From positions 1-64,000 of the forward strand of contig NZ_SIJB01000023.1 of the NCBI RefSeq assembly GCF_009910845.1: a DNA stretch of 64,000 bases, in the 5' to 3' direction. A program made the translations under genes and the position numbers. The notes under the pieces were generated by a model. It searched no databases and was not told the origin of the DNA. It saw nothing but the letters and a program-made list of their open reading frames with translations. Below are positions 20,925 to 31,787 of the stretch, in pieces; positions within the stretch are counted from its first letter, which is position 1, and each line of letters starts with the position of its first letter. The stretch is from Chengkuizengella marina. Its GTDB lineage: Bacteria > Bacillota > Bacilli > Paenibacillales > KCTC-33759.

Positions 20925-22085
20925 ATGATGCAACTGAGATATTTTGATAATGCGGCATCATCTTGGCCTAAACCAACAACAGTCGTAGAGGCGATGAATG
21001 AAGTCGTTGTAAAATTTGCGGCAAATCCAGGTAGAGGTAGCCATCAAATGGCGGTACAGGCAAGCAGAGTTTTATTTCAAACAAGGATAGAGTTGGCCAA
21101 ATTGTTTGGGATTAAAGATCCAAATCACATTTCATTTTGTTTAAATACAACGGAAGCTTTGAATTTAGCGATTAAAGGATTGTTAAAAGAAAATGAACAC
21201 GTCATATGCACAAGCGTAGAGCATAACTCTGTAAGAAGACCTTTAGAATATTTAAAAAAGAAATTAAATTTAAATATTACATATTTAAAAACAAATGTCT
21301 TAGGTCAAATCAACCTAAAAGATGTAGAAAGATCAATTCAATCCAATACTAAACTAATTATTTGTAATCATAGTTCAAACCTATTAGGAAGTATCTTACC
21401 GATTGAACAAATAAACAAGATTGCCAAAGAAAAAGGTGTGATTACACTTGTGGATGGAGCACAAACTGCTGGACTTCTTCCAATAAATGTTGAGGAAATG
21501 GGGATAGATATATTAGCTTTTCCAGGTCACAAAGGTTTATTAGGTCCACAAGGAACAGGTGGGATCTATATTCATCCCGATATTGAGGTGGAACCTTTAA
21601 TCCATGGTGGAACTGGAAGTCAATCTGAAAACATAGAACAACCTATAATTAGACCAGATCGTTATGAATCAGGAACACAGAATACACCAGGAATAGCAGG
21701 ACTAAAGGAAGGAGTTAGTTATGTCTTGCATGAGAGTGTAGAGAAGATCCATTCGAAAGAATGGAAGCTCACACAAAGACTAATGGAAGGGTTATTAAAA
21801 ATCCAAACAGTAAAAATATTAGGACCAAAGTTAGGGGATAATAAAACAGGAATTACTTCATTTAATATTGAAGGAATGGAAGCTTCAAGTGTTGCTTTCA
21901 GCTTAGATCGAAATTATAATATTGCAGTACGATCAGGGTTTCACTGTTCACCATTAGCACATGAAACAGTAGGAACACTCGAATTAGGTGCTGTGAGAGC
22001 TAGTGTTGGATATTTTACAACAGTAGAAGAGATTGATTATTTATTAGAAGCAGTGAAAGAAATAGTGCAAAAAAATAAAAGGTAA
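20925..22085 (+). CDS. Aminotransferase class V / cysteine desulfurase family protein
   Basis: A 386-residue PLP enzyme of the NifS-like family found next to the partition genes in many Bacillales. The PLP lysine is Lys203 in FPGHKGLLGPQG. The region SGFHCSPLAHETVG supplies the likely catalytic cysteine, Cys341. It probably transfers sulfur (or selenium) from cysteine, but the acceptor is unknown; the downstream DUF3343 protein has been proposed as a Se/S-carrier type. The start is one of two adjacent ATGs after AAAGGAG. Confidence 0.85.
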   Translation: MMQLRYFDNAASSWPKPTTVVEAMNEVVVKFAANPGRGSHQMAVQASRVLFQTRIELAKLFGIKDPNHISFCLNTTEALNLAIKGLLKENEHVICTSVEHNSVRRPLEYLKKKLNLNITYLKTNVLGQINLKDVERSIQSNTKLIICNHSSNLLGSILPIEQINKIAKEKGVITLVDGAQTAGLLPINVEEMGIDILAFPGHKGLLGPQGTGGIYIHPDIEVEPLIHGGTGSQSENIEQPIIRPDRYESGTQNTPGIAGLKEGVSYVLHESVEKIHSKEWKLTQRLMEGLLKIQTVKILGPKLGDNKTGITSFNIEGMEASSVAFSLDRNYNIAVRSGFHCSPLAHETVGTLELGAVRASVGYFTTVEEIDYLLEAVKEIVQKNKR

Positions 22086-22109
22086 GAAAAAACTTAGAAA
22101 ATTGATTAC

Positions 22110-22706
22110 TTAAATTGTACGATTATAAGACTGGTGTTCTAAATATTGAGTGGAATATTGAATAGAATGGGCTATAATTTTAGACATTTCGACAACTAAG
22201 TTTAAGCGAGTGTTTTGCAAAACGAAGTATTCCATAAAACCACTAACATTAACAATACCAGTTACATGGATATTTCCTACAGAGGGTAAACTTTTATTTA
22301 CTCCAGCACCAGGTTTTAAAGGACCACTTCCTACCTGAATATAGCCAACACTTGTGAGTTTTCCTAGACAGGCATCAACAGCGATAATGAAAGGATTATG
22401 ATATTTATTTTTTATATCAGACAACTTATCATTTAAATTTACAGCATGAACAGGCTCCTCTAAAGTTCCATATATATCGAAAGTGCAGTTATTAAATTGA
22501 CTGAGATGATAACCAACAAGAGGTCCTAAAGAATCTCCAGTAGAACGATCAGAGCCAATACATAATACAACGATTTTACGATCTGAAACCTCAGTAGATA
22601 ATAATTGATATACACCATTTGTCAACTGTTTTTTATGATCTGGATCTTTATAAGATACTTTATAAGATTTTGATGTTAATTTATTATTCTTAGAGCCTAA
22701 TTTCAT
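22110..22706 (-). CDS. yyaC: Spore protease YyaC
   Basis: A 198-residue member of the YyaC/GPR-like spore protein family, made in the forespore in B. subtilis. Motifs include CIGSDRSTGDSLGP and the block VDACLGK. The start has a strong AGAGGAGG site. It is convergent to the aminotransferase gene, 24 bp away. I could not fit a clear sigma-F or sigma-G promoter upstream. It supports a sporulating host. Confidence 0.93.
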   Translation of the reverse strand: MKLGSKNNKLTSKSYKVSYKDPDHKKQLTNGVYQLLSTEVSDRKIVVLCIGSDRSTGDSLGPLVGYHLSQFNNCTFDIYGTLEEPVHAVNLNDKLSDIKNKYHNPFIIAVDACLGKLTSVGYIQVGSGPLKPGAGVNKSLPSVGNIHVTGIVNVSGFMEYFVLQNTRLNLVVEMSKIIAHSIQYSTQYLEHQSYNRTI

Positions 22707-22870
22707 AATAGTCCTCCTCTAAATATAGCTAAAGATTTTATTGCAAAAATATATTTATCTATTTAACTCGCTATAAAAAATAATTGATAAAAGAAGAATT
22801 ACTTTACTAGTATACGAATGTAATCTATGATTTATACTACCTTTAAATAAAAAAATGAGGTTATCATGAA

Positions 22871-23113
22871 ATGGAAATGTTAATTGCCTTTGATTCAACA
22901 CAACAAGCCTTAAGAGCAGAGATGCTATTGGAATATGCAGAATTAGAAATTGACACTTGTCCGACACCTAAAGAAATTACAGCAGGATGCGCTCTATCAA
23001 TAGAGTTTAAAAGGGAAGATTTAGAAATGGTCAAAAATATCATTTATTCAGAAAAAGTTGATATAAAGGGTATTTTTGAAAAGAAAAATAATCAATATGT
23101 TATTGTCAATTAA
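22871..23113 (+). CDS. DUF3343 family protein
   Basis: An 80-residue protein of the DUF3343 / putative Se/S carrier-like family, with two cysteines (Cys30 in TCPTP, Cys41 in AGCAL), here next to a NifS-like enzyme. Function is unproven. Upstream GAGG is 10 bases from the ATG at 22871; an in-frame ATG at 22877 is also possible. It begins a short plus-strand run with the DUF951 gene and a tiny membrane peptide. Confidence 0.8.
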   Translation: MEMLIAFDSTQQALRAEMLLEYAELEIDTCPTPKEITAGCALSIEFKREDLEMVKNIIYSEKVDIKGIFEKKNNQYVIVN

Positions 23114-23142
23114 TTTGTAATTTAAGAGAGGTGTGAAATTAG

Positions 23143-23340
23143 ATGGAGAATAATCAATTTCAGATGGGTGATGTAGTACAAATGAAAAAACAACACCCAT
23201 GTGGAACAAATGAAATGGAAATCATAAGGATGGGAATGGACATCCGAATAAAATGTTTAGGATGTCAGCATAGTGTTCTAATGCCAAGAAGCAAGTTTGT
23301 AAAGAGAATGAAAAAAGTATTAAGGTCAAAAAATGAGTGA
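23143..23340 (+). CDS. DUF951 family protein (YyzM-like)
   Basis: A 65-residue protein of the DUF951 family, which is widely conserved at this place before rpsF. It has a motif PCGTNEMEI and a CLGC pair, giving a small zinc-ribbon-like or OB-like fold, and a basic tail. RNA binding is a reasonable but unproven guess. The ribosome site AGAGGTG is nine bases upstream. Confidence 0.88.
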   Translation: MENNQFQMGDVVQMKKQHPCGTNEMEIIRMGMDIRIKCLGCQHSVLMPRSKFVKRMKKVLRSKNE

Positions 23341-23476
23341 TTTTAATTTAAAATTCATATATGTATTCAATTGTTTAGCCATAAGTCTAATATCATTTAT
23401 CTTAAAAAAAGTCTCACTCAAAAGTGTAAAAATGAATAAGTTAAAGTAAAGTTCAATTTTTGAGGAGATTTGACCG

Positions 23477-23590
23477 ATGAACACTGATAACGAGAAAAAT
23501 AAAGGGAAAAAAATTCAATCTATTCACATTATCGCTTATTCATTTGGTGTCATATTAGGATATATTGTAGGATATTTACAGCATTCATAA
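23477..23590 (+). CDS. Small single-pass membrane peptide (37 aa)
   Basis: A 37-residue ORF: a charged N-terminus (MNTDNEKNKGKK) then one hydrophobic segment (about 17-34, IIAYSFGVILGYIVGYL) ending in QHS. A good GAGGAG site lies nine bases before the ATG, and a strong terminator follows 8 bp after the stop, so this looks like a real gene even though it is short. The segment has glycine spacing (GxxxG: GVILG, GYIVG) that could support helix packing. I do not recognise the family. Confidence 0.65.
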   Translation: MNTDNEKNKGKKIQSIHIIAYSFGVILGYIVGYLQHS

Positions 23591-23598
23591 GTAAAGCT

Positions 23599-23629
23599 AA
23601 AAAACCGATCAAATCATTATCGGTTTTTT
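23599..23629. terminator. Bidirectional terminator
   Basis: An 11-bp stem AAAAAACCGAT / ATCGGTTTTTT. It has T-runs in both directions and separates the 37-residue peptide gene from the convergent YjzC-family gene. Confidence 0.88.
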
Positions 23630-23638
23630 AGAAAGTAA

Positions 23639-23827
23639 TTATTCGTTTTTTGGTGCACGGCTCCACTTACGATTGTGATTTTCATTTTGAGGGAAATGAT
23701 CTCCCTTTTTTAAATTAACAATTTTTGGATCGGTGATTCCCATATGAAAGGATTTTTCACCTATCTCAATGTATTTTCCATCATTAGGAACTTTATCACC
23801 AGGTTCAAATTCTGTTTTTTCTCCCAT
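23639..23827 (-). CDS. YjzC family protein
   Basis: A 62-residue hydrophilic protein of the YjzC family (FEPGDKVPNDGKYIEIGEKS, with HNRKW near the end). The function is unknown. I start at the ATG at 23827, preceded by GGAGGG; an ATG at 23881 in the same frame lies before this ribosome site. It is convergent with the peptide gene across a shared terminator. Confidence 0.85.
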   Translation of the reverse strand: MGEKTEFEPGDKVPNDGKYIEIGEKSFHMGITDPKIVNLKKGDHFPQNENHNRKWSRAPKNE

Positions 23828-24005
23828 TGTAATCCCTCCATTTTGTTGAAGTTCAATTATAAATTTCCCCAACAATAGCAATTATATAAATGACTAATTT
23901 ATCCAGATTAAATTAAAAATATTTATCTTCTCAATTTATAAACCAAGACTTATATACCTTATATAATTATAGAGGATACAAAATTTGCAAAAGGAATTAA
24001 ATATG

Positions 24006-24034
24006 TTGAATTAAAATCAAATTTTTGATATATT
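24006..24034 (+). promoter_or_regulatory. rpsF operon promoter
   Basis: TTGAAT (24006-24011), a 17-bp spacer and TATATT (24029-24034). It precedes the S6:S18-type leader and rpsF. Confidence 0.65.
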
Positions 24035-24065
24035 AGTCTATGTGCGAGTAAAATAAGCTAGTCTC

Positions 24066-24110
24066 GCTCCTTGCTCCTATTAAAAGGGGCCGTTAGTCCA
24101 AGAGGAGGTG
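24066..24110 (+). promoter_or_regulatory. S6:S18-type ribosomal protein leader
   Basis: The rpsF 5' UTR has an inner hairpin GCTCC / GGGGC (24073-24077 / 24086-24090). It also has an unpaired CCG (24090-24092), and CTCCTTG (24067-24073) can pair with CAAG..GAGG (24099-24107), covering the rpsF ribosome site. This resembles the known rpsF leader bound by the S6:S18 complex, which recognises a bulged CCG, and predicts translational feedback on rpsF-ssb-rpsR. Confidence 0.65.
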
Positions 24111-24118
24111 AAATAAAC

Positions 24119-24406
24119 ATGCGCAAATATGAATTAATGTACATTATCCGTCCTGACATTGAACAGGAAGCGGTTGATGCAGCAGTAGAAAAGTTCCAAG
24201 GTATCATTAATAATGGTGGCGGAGAAATCACGAAACATGATGTGTTGGGAAAGCGTCGTCTAGCGTATGAGATCGATAAATTCCGTGATGGGGTCTATGT
24301 TCTTGTTAACTTTTCAACTGAATCAGCAGTTGTTGATGAACTTGATCGCGTGATGAGAATTTCGGATGAAGTTGTCCGTCATTTGGTCGTTAATGATGTT
24401 GCTTAA
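24119..24406 (+). CDS. rpsF: Ribosomal protein S6
   Basis: A 95-residue bS6 of the 30S subunit (MRKYELMYIIRPD ... LGKRRLAYEI). The ATG at 24119 follows AGGAGGTGA; the ATG-less extension upstream is the leader. It is the first gene of rpsF-ssb-rpsR. Confidence 0.98.
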   Translation: MRKYELMYIIRPDIEQEAVDAAVEKFQGIINNGGGEITKHDVLGKRRLAYEIDKFRDGVYVLVNFSTESAVVDELDRVMRISDEVVRHLVVNDVA

Positions 24407-24438
24407 GGTATGTTTGAAGTCTGAGAGGGGGTTAGCTG

Positions 24439-24888
24439 ATGAATCGTTCTATTCTAATTGGTAGATTAACAAAGGATCCTGAACTTCGTTATACACCATC
24501 AGGTGTTGCGGTAACTCAATTTACTTTAGCGGTGGATCGTCCTTTTACAAATGGGCAAGGTCAAAGAGAAGCAGACTTTATCAATATTGTAACTTGGAGG
24601 AAGTTAGCTGAAACTTGTGCAAATTATTTGCGAAAAGGTCGGTTAACAGCAGTTGAAGGAAGAATTCAGGTACGAAATTATGAAAACAATGAAGGAAGAC
24701 GTGTTTATGTTACTGAAATTGTTGCAGACAATGTAAGATTTCTGGAATCCGCAAACACTCAACGGGATGATCAGCATAATCAAGATATTGGAATGCCAGT
24801 TGAACCTTCAAGAAAACCAATGAATCAAGATCCTTTTTCAGATGATAGTAAACCTATCGACATATCGGATGATGACTTACCATTTTAA
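24439..24888 (+). CDS. ssb: Single-stranded DNA-binding protein
   Basis: A 149-residue SSB with an OB fold in the first 105 residues and a disordered tail ending in the partner-binding acidic tip DDDLPF. The ribosome site is GAGAGGGGG. It lies between rpsF and rpsR as in other Firmicutes. Confidence 0.98.
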   Translation: MNRSILIGRLTKDPELRYTPSGVAVTQFTLAVDRPFTNGQGQREADFINIVTWRKLAETCANYLRKGRLTAVEGRIQVRNYENNEGRRVYVTEIVADNVRFLESANTQRDDQHNQDIGMPVEPSRKPMNQDPFSDDSKPIDISDDDLPF

Positions 24889-24924
24889 TGATGAAATATA
24901 CCTTGGAAGGAGATGAAAACTCAA

Positions 24925-25233
24925 ATGAGCGAAAATAAAACAGAAGAACGTAATGAACAGCGATCCGAACGTCCTGAACGCAGAGAGCGTAAATTTGGCG
25001 GTGGAGGTCGTAGAGGTGGAAGAGGCAAGCGACGTAAAGTATGTTATTTCACAGTAAATAAAATCAAACATATTGATTATAAAGATATAGATACATTAAA
25101 GAAATTTATTAGTGAAAGAGGTAAAATTTTACCTCGTCGAGTAACTGGTACTTCTGCTAAGTATCAACGTGAATTAACAATTGCGATTAAACGTGCACGT
25201 CAAATTGCATTGTTACCATATACAACGGAATAG
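24925..25233 (+). CDS. rpsR: Ribosomal protein S18
   Basis: About 102 residues. The C-terminal 75 are standard bS18 ([16 protein letters not shown] ... ILPRRVTGT). The N-terminus is a longer, Arg/Gly-rich, highly charged extension. The ATG at 24925 is preferred because the ATG at 24913 lies within the AAGGAGATGA site. It pairs with S6 on the ribosome and in leader feedback. Confidence 0.96.
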   Translation: MSENKTEERNEQRSERPERRERKFGGGGRRGGRGKRRKVCYFTVNKIKHIDYKDIDTLKKFISERGKILPRRVTGTSAKYQRELTIAIKRARQIALLPYTTE

Positions 25234-25241
25234 TTTTTGAT

Positions 25242-25278
25242 AAAAAGACACTGAGGGAAATCCTTATTGTCTTTTTTT
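25242..25278 (+). terminator. Terminator after rpsR
   Basis: AAAAAGACA / TGTCTTTTT stem, an inner GG/CC pairing and a seven-T run. It ends rpsF-ssb-rpsR. Confidence 0.85.
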
Positions 25279-25383
25279 CTTAGTTAAACAAGCAAATTCC
25301 TTATTTATGATATAATAAGATAATCTAAATGATATACTATGCTTGTATCAAACTAGAGAACATAAATGCATGAGGTGAATACA

Positions 25384-26265
25384 TTGTTAAAATATAGCTG
25401 GAAATCTTTTTTATGGAGTTTAGCGTACATATTAATTTTATTATCTTTATTTACACCGCTTAGTATCATTACATTTAGCATTATGTTAGTTCCAGCCATT
25501 ATTTTAGCTGTTACCTTAAACAAAAAAACGCTTGTGTTACAATATATGATCAGTATTCTTATTTGTAGTTTTATTTTTCCCCCTTTATCCATTGGTATTG
25601 TGATACTATCGTTATTTATTTTGATTCCTTCCATTATAATGAGTAGTTTATATAAAAAGGAATCTGCTGCTGTGACCATTGTTATAGGTACGATTACGAT
25701 GTTGGTGTTATTTGTTTCAGTGTTATTTGTTGGTTCTTTATTGGATTTTAATATCTCTACTGCAATGGAAGAACTAGTAAATGAAGTTGTGCTTCAATAT
25801 CCTGAATTAAGCGAAATAACTACGGAACAAACACTGATGATGCTCCAAAATATGCTACCATTTTACCTTATAATGAGCTCAGTATTCATCGTTGTAATCT
25901 CCCATTGGGTAAGTCGTGTAATACTTCAAAAAATGGACATACAGATTCCTAAGATGAAACCGATAAAGGATTGGAAATTACCTAAATCATTAATATGGTA
26001 TTATTTAGGGGCATTGCTGTTACAATTATTTATGAATCCAGAAGAAGGTTCATATACTATGTTAATTACTGTAAACTTAATTCCCTTGTTATCATTTATT
26101 TTCTCTATCCAGGCGATTTCGTTTATATTTTATATTGCAGATTTAAAAAAATGGAGGTTTCTCCCAATTTTAGGCATTGTTCTATATCCATTTATGTATT
26201 TTGTATATAGTTTTTTAGGAATGTTAGATATTGCGTTTGATATTCGTAAAGGATTTACCACGTGA
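25384..26265 (+). CDS. yybS: DUF2232 membrane protein YybS
   Basis: A 293-residue protein with about eight hydrophobic segments, of the YybS/DUF2232 family located between rpsR and gdpP in Bacilli. It is an integral membrane protein of unknown function, sometimes compared to energy-coupling transporters. I start at the TTG at 25384, five bases after GAGGTGA; the ATG at 25366 is upstream of that site. Confidence 0.88.
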   Translation: MLKYSWKSFLWSLAYILILLSLFTPLSIITFSIMLVPAIILAVTLNKKTLVLQYMISILICSFIFPPLSIGIVILSLFILIPSIIMSSLYKKESAAVTIVIGTITMLVLFVSVLFVGSLLDFNISTAMEELVNEVVLQYPELSEITTEQTLMMLQNMLPFYLIMSSVFIVVISHWVSRVILQKMDIQIPKMKPIKDWKLPKSLIWYYLGALLLQLFMNPEEGSYTMLITVNLIPLLSFIFSIQAISFIFYIADLKKWRFLPILGIVLYPFMYFVYSFLGMLDIAFDIRKGFTT

Positions 26266-26299
26266 AAAGTAAGAAAAAAACATAAGGAGCGATACTCAT

Positions 26300-28258
26300 A
26301 TGCCGAAGTTTCTTATGAATCGATGGCAAAACCTTCATACCATATTTAGTTATATTTTATTTTTTGCTCTCATTATTGTACTGTTCATTTATGAATGGAT
26401 GATAGCTATTGTTGCATTAGCTATAGGCATTGTTTTGTTGTTATTATCCATAAGAGCAGACAAAACGTTCCATAAAGACCTTCATGATTATGTCATGACG
26501 CTTTCACATCGTGTTAAAAAAGCTGGAAATGAAGTCATTCATGAGTTGCCAATAGGTATGATTTTATATGATGAGGAAAAAAAGATTGAATGGCATAATC
26601 CCTATATTGCTCAAATGTTAGGAAAGGAATCTGTTATTGGGGAATCTTTATTAGAGTTTTTTCCTACATTGGTAGAAGAACAAGAGAACAAAGAAGTTGA
26701 AATATTTATTAACGAACAACATTATCAAATTTTGAAAAAAGATGATGAAAGATTAATTTACTTTACAAACATCACTGACTTTAAAAACCTAAGTATGAAA
26801 CATGAGCAAGAAAAACTAGTGATGGGTATTATCATGATGGATAATGTGGATGAAGCAACTCAAGGAATGGATGACAAAACTCGTAGTTTGGTTTTAGCTC
26901 AAATCATTAGTGAACTTACAGAATGGTCCAATCAATTTGGTTTTTATATGCGTAGAATTTCATCAGACAAGTTTTTAATGATTATGAATCAAAAGGTATT
27001 ACAATCATTAGAGGGGTCTCGCTTCGAGATATTAGATACGGTTCGAGATATGACCGCTGACTTAAAAATACCTTTAACATTAAGTATAGGTATATCGTCA
27101 GGCGTGGAAAATGTAATTGAGCTCGGATCTATTATGCAAACGAGTTTAGATATTGCACTGGGTAGAGGTGGTGATCAGGCTGCTGTGAAAGCAGGGGGGA
27201 ACCTTACTTTTTATGGCGGTAGATCTAATGCAGTTGAGAAAGGGACTAGGGTTAGAGCAAGAGTGATTTCACATGCCCTTAGAGAGTTGATTAGGGATAG
27301 TAATAATGTGATGATTATGGGGCATGTTTATCCAGACCTAGATTCGATTGGCGCTGCTATTGGATTATTAAAAGCGGCTCGTCTTAGTGATAAAAAAGGA
27401 TATATCGTTTTGGAGGATGTTAATCCTTCCATACAGTCGTTGATGGATGAAATTGAAGATCATGAAATATTAAAAGACAGCTTTATTTCACCAGAACAAG
27501 CATTGCAATTAATAGATAACCATACGTTAGTATGTGTAGTAGATGCCCATAAAGCTTCAATGGTTCCAGAACCAAAATTACTTCAAATTTCACAACGAAT
27601 TTTTGTTGTAGATCACCATAGAAGAAGTGAGGAATTTATAAATGATGCAACACTTGTGTATATTGAACATTATGCTTCATCGACCTGTGAGCTAGTCACT
27701 GAAATTTTACAGTATTTTCACGATAAAATATCACTTGATAAATTAGAGGCGACTGCAATGCTTGCAGGCATCGTTGTAGACACAAAAAGTTTCTCATTAC
27801 GAACTGGAGCTAGAACGTTTGAAGCTGCATCATTTTTACGTAGAAATGGAGCAAATTCCTCTACCGTACAAAGGATGTTAAAAGAAGATTTGCAGGAATA
27901 CTTACAACAAATTGAGATTATAAAAAATGCTAAAATTGTTTATGATCATATTGCTATAGCGGTTGGAAAACCAAATCACAAAAATTCACAGTTGATCATT
28001 GCAAAAGTAGCTGATACATTGTTAAATATGACAGATGTTATGGCTTCTTTGGTCATTAGTGAACGACCTGATGGAAAAGTGGGGTTAAGTGCTAGATCAT
28101 TAGGAGAAGTGAATGTTCAAATCTTAATGGAAAGAATGGGTGGTGGAGGCCATTTTTCCAATGCGGGAGCACAGGTTGAAGGCAACGTTGAAGAAGTCTC
28201 TGAAAGGTTGGAGCAAGTGTTGTCTGAAGTAATTAAGGAAGAGGGGTTATTAAAATGA
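26300..28258 (+). CDS. gdpP: Cyclic-di-AMP phosphodiesterase GdpP
   Basis: A 652-residue membrane enzyme that hydrolyses c-di-AMP to pApA, controlling turgor and cell-wall stress. Two N-terminal transmembrane helices (about 12-51) come first, then a PAS-like sensor (75-150). A degenerate GGDEF domain follows, with SDKF in place of GGDEF. The DHH domain has [11 protein letters not shown] and VVDHHRR, and DHHA1 ends with [11 protein letters not shown]. It overlaps rplI by 4 bp (ATGA). Confidence 0.96.
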   Translation: MPKFLMNRWQNLHTIFSYILFFALIIVLFIYEWMIAIVALAIGIVLLLLSIRADKTFHKDLHDYVMTLSHRVKKAGNEVIHELPIGMILYDEEKKIEWHNPYIAQMLGKESVIGESLLEFFPTLVEEQENKEVEIFINEQHYQILKKDDERLIYFTNITDFKNLSMKHEQEKLVMGIIMMDNVDEATQGMDDKTRSLVLAQIISELTEWSNQFGFYMRRISSDKFLMIMNQKVLQSLEGSRFEILDTVRDMTADLKIPLTLSIGISSGVENVIELGSIMQTSLDIALGRGGDQAAVKAGGNLTFYGGRSNAVEKGTRVRARVISHALRELIRDSNNVMIMGHVYPDLDSIGAAIGLLKAARLSDKKGYIVLEDVNPSIQSLMDEIEDHEILKDSFISPEQALQLIDNHTLVCVVDAHKASMVPEPKLLQISQRIFVVDHHRRSEEFINDATLVYIEHYASSTCELVTEILQYFHDKISLDKLEATAMLAGIVVDTKSFSLRTGARTFEAASFLRRNGANSSTVQRMLKEDLQEYLQQIEIIKNAKIVYDHIAIAVGKPNHKNSQLIIAKVADTLLNMTDVMASLVISERPDGKVGLSARSLGEVNVQILMERMGGGGHFSNAGAQVEGNVEEVSERLEQVLSEVIKEEGLLK

Positions 28259-28698
28259 AAGTAATCTTTTTACAAGATGTGAAAGGACAAGGCAAAAAAG
28301 GTGAAGTTAAAAATGTATCTGAAGGTTATGCTAGAAACTTTTTAATTCCCAGAGGATTAGTAAGTGTAGCTACAGGCTCTAACGTAAAACAATTAGAACA
28401 AAAGAAAAAATCTGAGCAAAAAAAGAAAGATCAGCAAAAACAAGATGCAGAGTTGCTTGCTAAAAAAATAGAGTCCACTACAATTGAGATGAAAACAAAA
28501 GCTGGTGAAGGTGGGCGTTTATTTGGTTCTATTACAAATAAACAAATTGCAGAAGAATTAAAGAAACAGAAAATAGTAGTTGATAAAAGAAAGATTGAAT
28601 TAGATTCTCCTATTCGTACCCTAGGCGCTACAAAAGTCCCGATTAAAATACATCCAGAAGTAACAGCAGTCGCTAAAGTACAAGTGACAGAAGAATAA
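28255..28698 (+). CDS. rplI: Ribosomal protein L9
   Basis: A 147-residue bL9 with the N-terminal [20 protein letters not shown] domain, a long helix rich in Lys/Gln and the C-terminal domain. The start overlaps the gdpP stop. Confidence 0.98.
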   Translation: MKVIFLQDVKGQGKKGEVKNVSEGYARNFLIPRGLVSVATGSNVKQLEQKKKSEQKKKDQQKQDAELLAKKIESTTIEMKTKAGEGGRLFGSITNKQIAEELKKQKIVVDKRKIELDSPIRTLGATKVPIKIHPEVTAVAKVQVTEE

Positions 28699-28727
28699 TT
28701 TGAAATAGATCAAAGGGGAAGTTCAAG

Positions 28728-30089
28728 ATGAGTGGTGAGACGTTTTTTGATCGCATACCTCCGCAAAATATTGAAGCAGAGCAGGCTGTATTAGGAGCGA
28801 TTTTATTAGATAGTGAAGCATTAATTGCTGCTTTGGAAATCATTAAAGAAGACGATTTTTATAAAACCTCTCATCAGCGGATTTTTGAAACCATTATTTC
28901 TTTAGGAGAGGACCAGGAACCCATAGATTTAGTTACCGTTACTGCTAGATTACAAGATCAGCAGTGGTTAGAAGATGTGGGTGGAGTTAGTTATTTGTCA
29001 GAACTTGCAAATGCAGTACCAACTTCAGCAAATATTGATTATTATGCTAGAATTATTGAAGAAAAGTCTATTTTAAGAAAATTAATTAGAACTGCAACAC
29101 AGATCGTTAGCAATGGATATACAAGTTCTGAAGATATCAGCAATCTATTAGGTGAAGCAGAACAGAAAATATTAGAGATTTCCAATCGAAGACAAAACAA
29201 TGGATTCGTTGCTATTAAAGATGTGTTGATGGACGTGTTTGAACAAGTTGAGTTTTTATATAATCATAAAGGTGGAATCTCAGGAGTACCTTCTGGATTT
29301 ACAGATTTAGATAAAATGACTACAGGTTTTAAACCGAATGATTTGATCATCGTAGCCGCAAGGCCTTCTGTCGGTAAAACGGCATTTGCATTAAACATTG
29401 CACAGAATGTGGGAGTACGGGCAAAAGAAACTGTAGCCATATTTAGCCTTGAGATGTCAGCAAGTCAATTGGTTCAACGTATTATTTGTGCTGAATCCAA
29501 TGTAGATGCTGGTCGATTAAGAACAGGTGCACTTGAAGAAGAGGACTGGGAGAAAATGACGATGGCGATTGGAGCTCTCTCTGAAGCAAACATCTTTATT
29601 GATGATTCGCCTGGTCTAACCGTTTCTGAAATACGCTCTAAATGCCGTAAATTAAAACAAGAACAAGGATTAGGCATTATTTTGATTGATTACTTACAGC
29701 TGATACATGGAAGAGGTAATAGAGACAACAGACAACAAGAGGTTTCGGAGATTTCTAGAAATTTAAAAGCACTAGCTAGAGAATTAGAAGTTCCTGTTAT
29801 TGCATTATCGCAGTTAAGTCGTGGAGTTGAGCAAAGACAGGATAAAAGACCGATGATGTCAGATTTACGTGAATCGGGATCTATAGAGCAGGATGCAGAT
29901 ATTGTTGCCTTTTTATATAGAGATGATTATTATAACCAAGAATCTGAAAAGAAAAATATTATTGAAATTATTATTGCTAAACAACGTAATGGACCTGTTG
30001 GTACAGTAGAGCTTGTATTTTTGAAAAATTATAATAAATTTGTTAATTTAGATCGATCACATGAAGTTACTGATGCAATGGCTCAGTAA
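28728..30089 (+). CDS. dnaB: Replicative DNA helicase DnaB/DnaC
   Basis: A 453-residue hexameric replicative helicase (named DnaC in B. subtilis). It has an N-terminal collar domain (PPQNIEAEQAVLG) and a RecA-like domain with Walker A ARPSVGKT. DYLQLI and LRESGSIEQDAD follow. It has full length, with AAAGGGGAAG upstream. Confidence 0.98.
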   Translation: MSGETFFDRIPPQNIEAEQAVLGAILLDSEALIAALEIIKEDDFYKTSHQRIFETIISLGEDQEPIDLVTVTARLQDQQWLEDVGGVSYLSELANAVPTSANIDYYARIIEEKSILRKLIRTATQIVSNGYTSSEDISNLLGEAEQKILEISNRRQNNGFVAIKDVLMDVFEQVEFLYNHKGGISGVPSGFTDLDKMTTGFKPNDLIIVAARPSVGKTAFALNIAQNVGVRAKETVAIFSLEMSASQLVQRIICAESNVDAGRLRTGALEEEDWEKMTMAIGALSEANIFIDDSPGLTVSEIRSKCRKLKQEQGLGIILIDYLQLIHGRGNRDNRQQEVSEISRNLKALARELEVPVIALSQLSRGVEQRQDKRPMMSDLRESGSIEQDADIVAFLYRDDYYNQESEKKNIIEIIIAKQRNGPVGTVELVFLKNYNKFVNLDRSHEVTDAMAQ

Positions 30090-30118
30090 TGTGATAGATA
30101 GAATGATAACTATATTTC

Positions 30119-30158
30119 CGAACGATTTTATTTTTTTTAATAGAATTGTTCGTTTTTT
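30119..30158 (+). terminator. Terminator after dnaB
   Basis: A 14-bp stem CGAACGATTTTATT / AATAGAATTGTTCG with two G-U pairs, then TTTTTT. Confidence 0.88.
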
Positions 30159-30159
30159 A

Positions 30160-30188
30160 TTGACTTTAATAGTCTACATTGCTAAACT
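30160..30188 (+). promoter_or_regulatory. purA promoter
   Basis: TTGACT (30160-30165), 17 bp, TAAACT (30183-30188), directly after the dnaB terminator and 99 bp before purA. I could not recognise a PurR box. Confidence 0.5.
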
Positions 30189-30223
30189 TAGGATGCTGAT
30201 TAAAGAAAACATTAAAATCATAG

Positions 30224-31576
<1,353 letters not shown>

Positions 31577-31604
31577 GATTTCTTTAAATAAAAGATTTAA
31601 CATG

Positions 31605-31628
31605 AAACCCGGTCCTTCCGGGTTTTTT
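31605..31628 (+). terminator. Terminator after purA
   Basis: AAACCCGG / CCGGGTTT stem with loop TCCTT and a T-run. Confidence 0.93.
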
Positions 31629-31787
31629 ATTTTTTAGAGCGATATTGATCCATAATATGTGGTTTGTTTAATGGATAAAATTAAAAATAAGAATGATTTT
31701 TGAGAAATATAGGAATGAAATTCCATCTTTCTAGTCAATACTGTGAAGTATAGTTGCAAAAACGGTAGTATTGGCAGGAGGATGAAT

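Noticed and set aside
24001-24118. Upstream extension of rpsF from 24071
   Set aside because: The extension is the leader RNA; the ATG at 24119 has the real ribosome site.
26255-26270. CACGTG-containing sequence near the end of yybS (TTTACCACGTGAAAAG)
   Set aside because: Four mismatches to the parS consensus.
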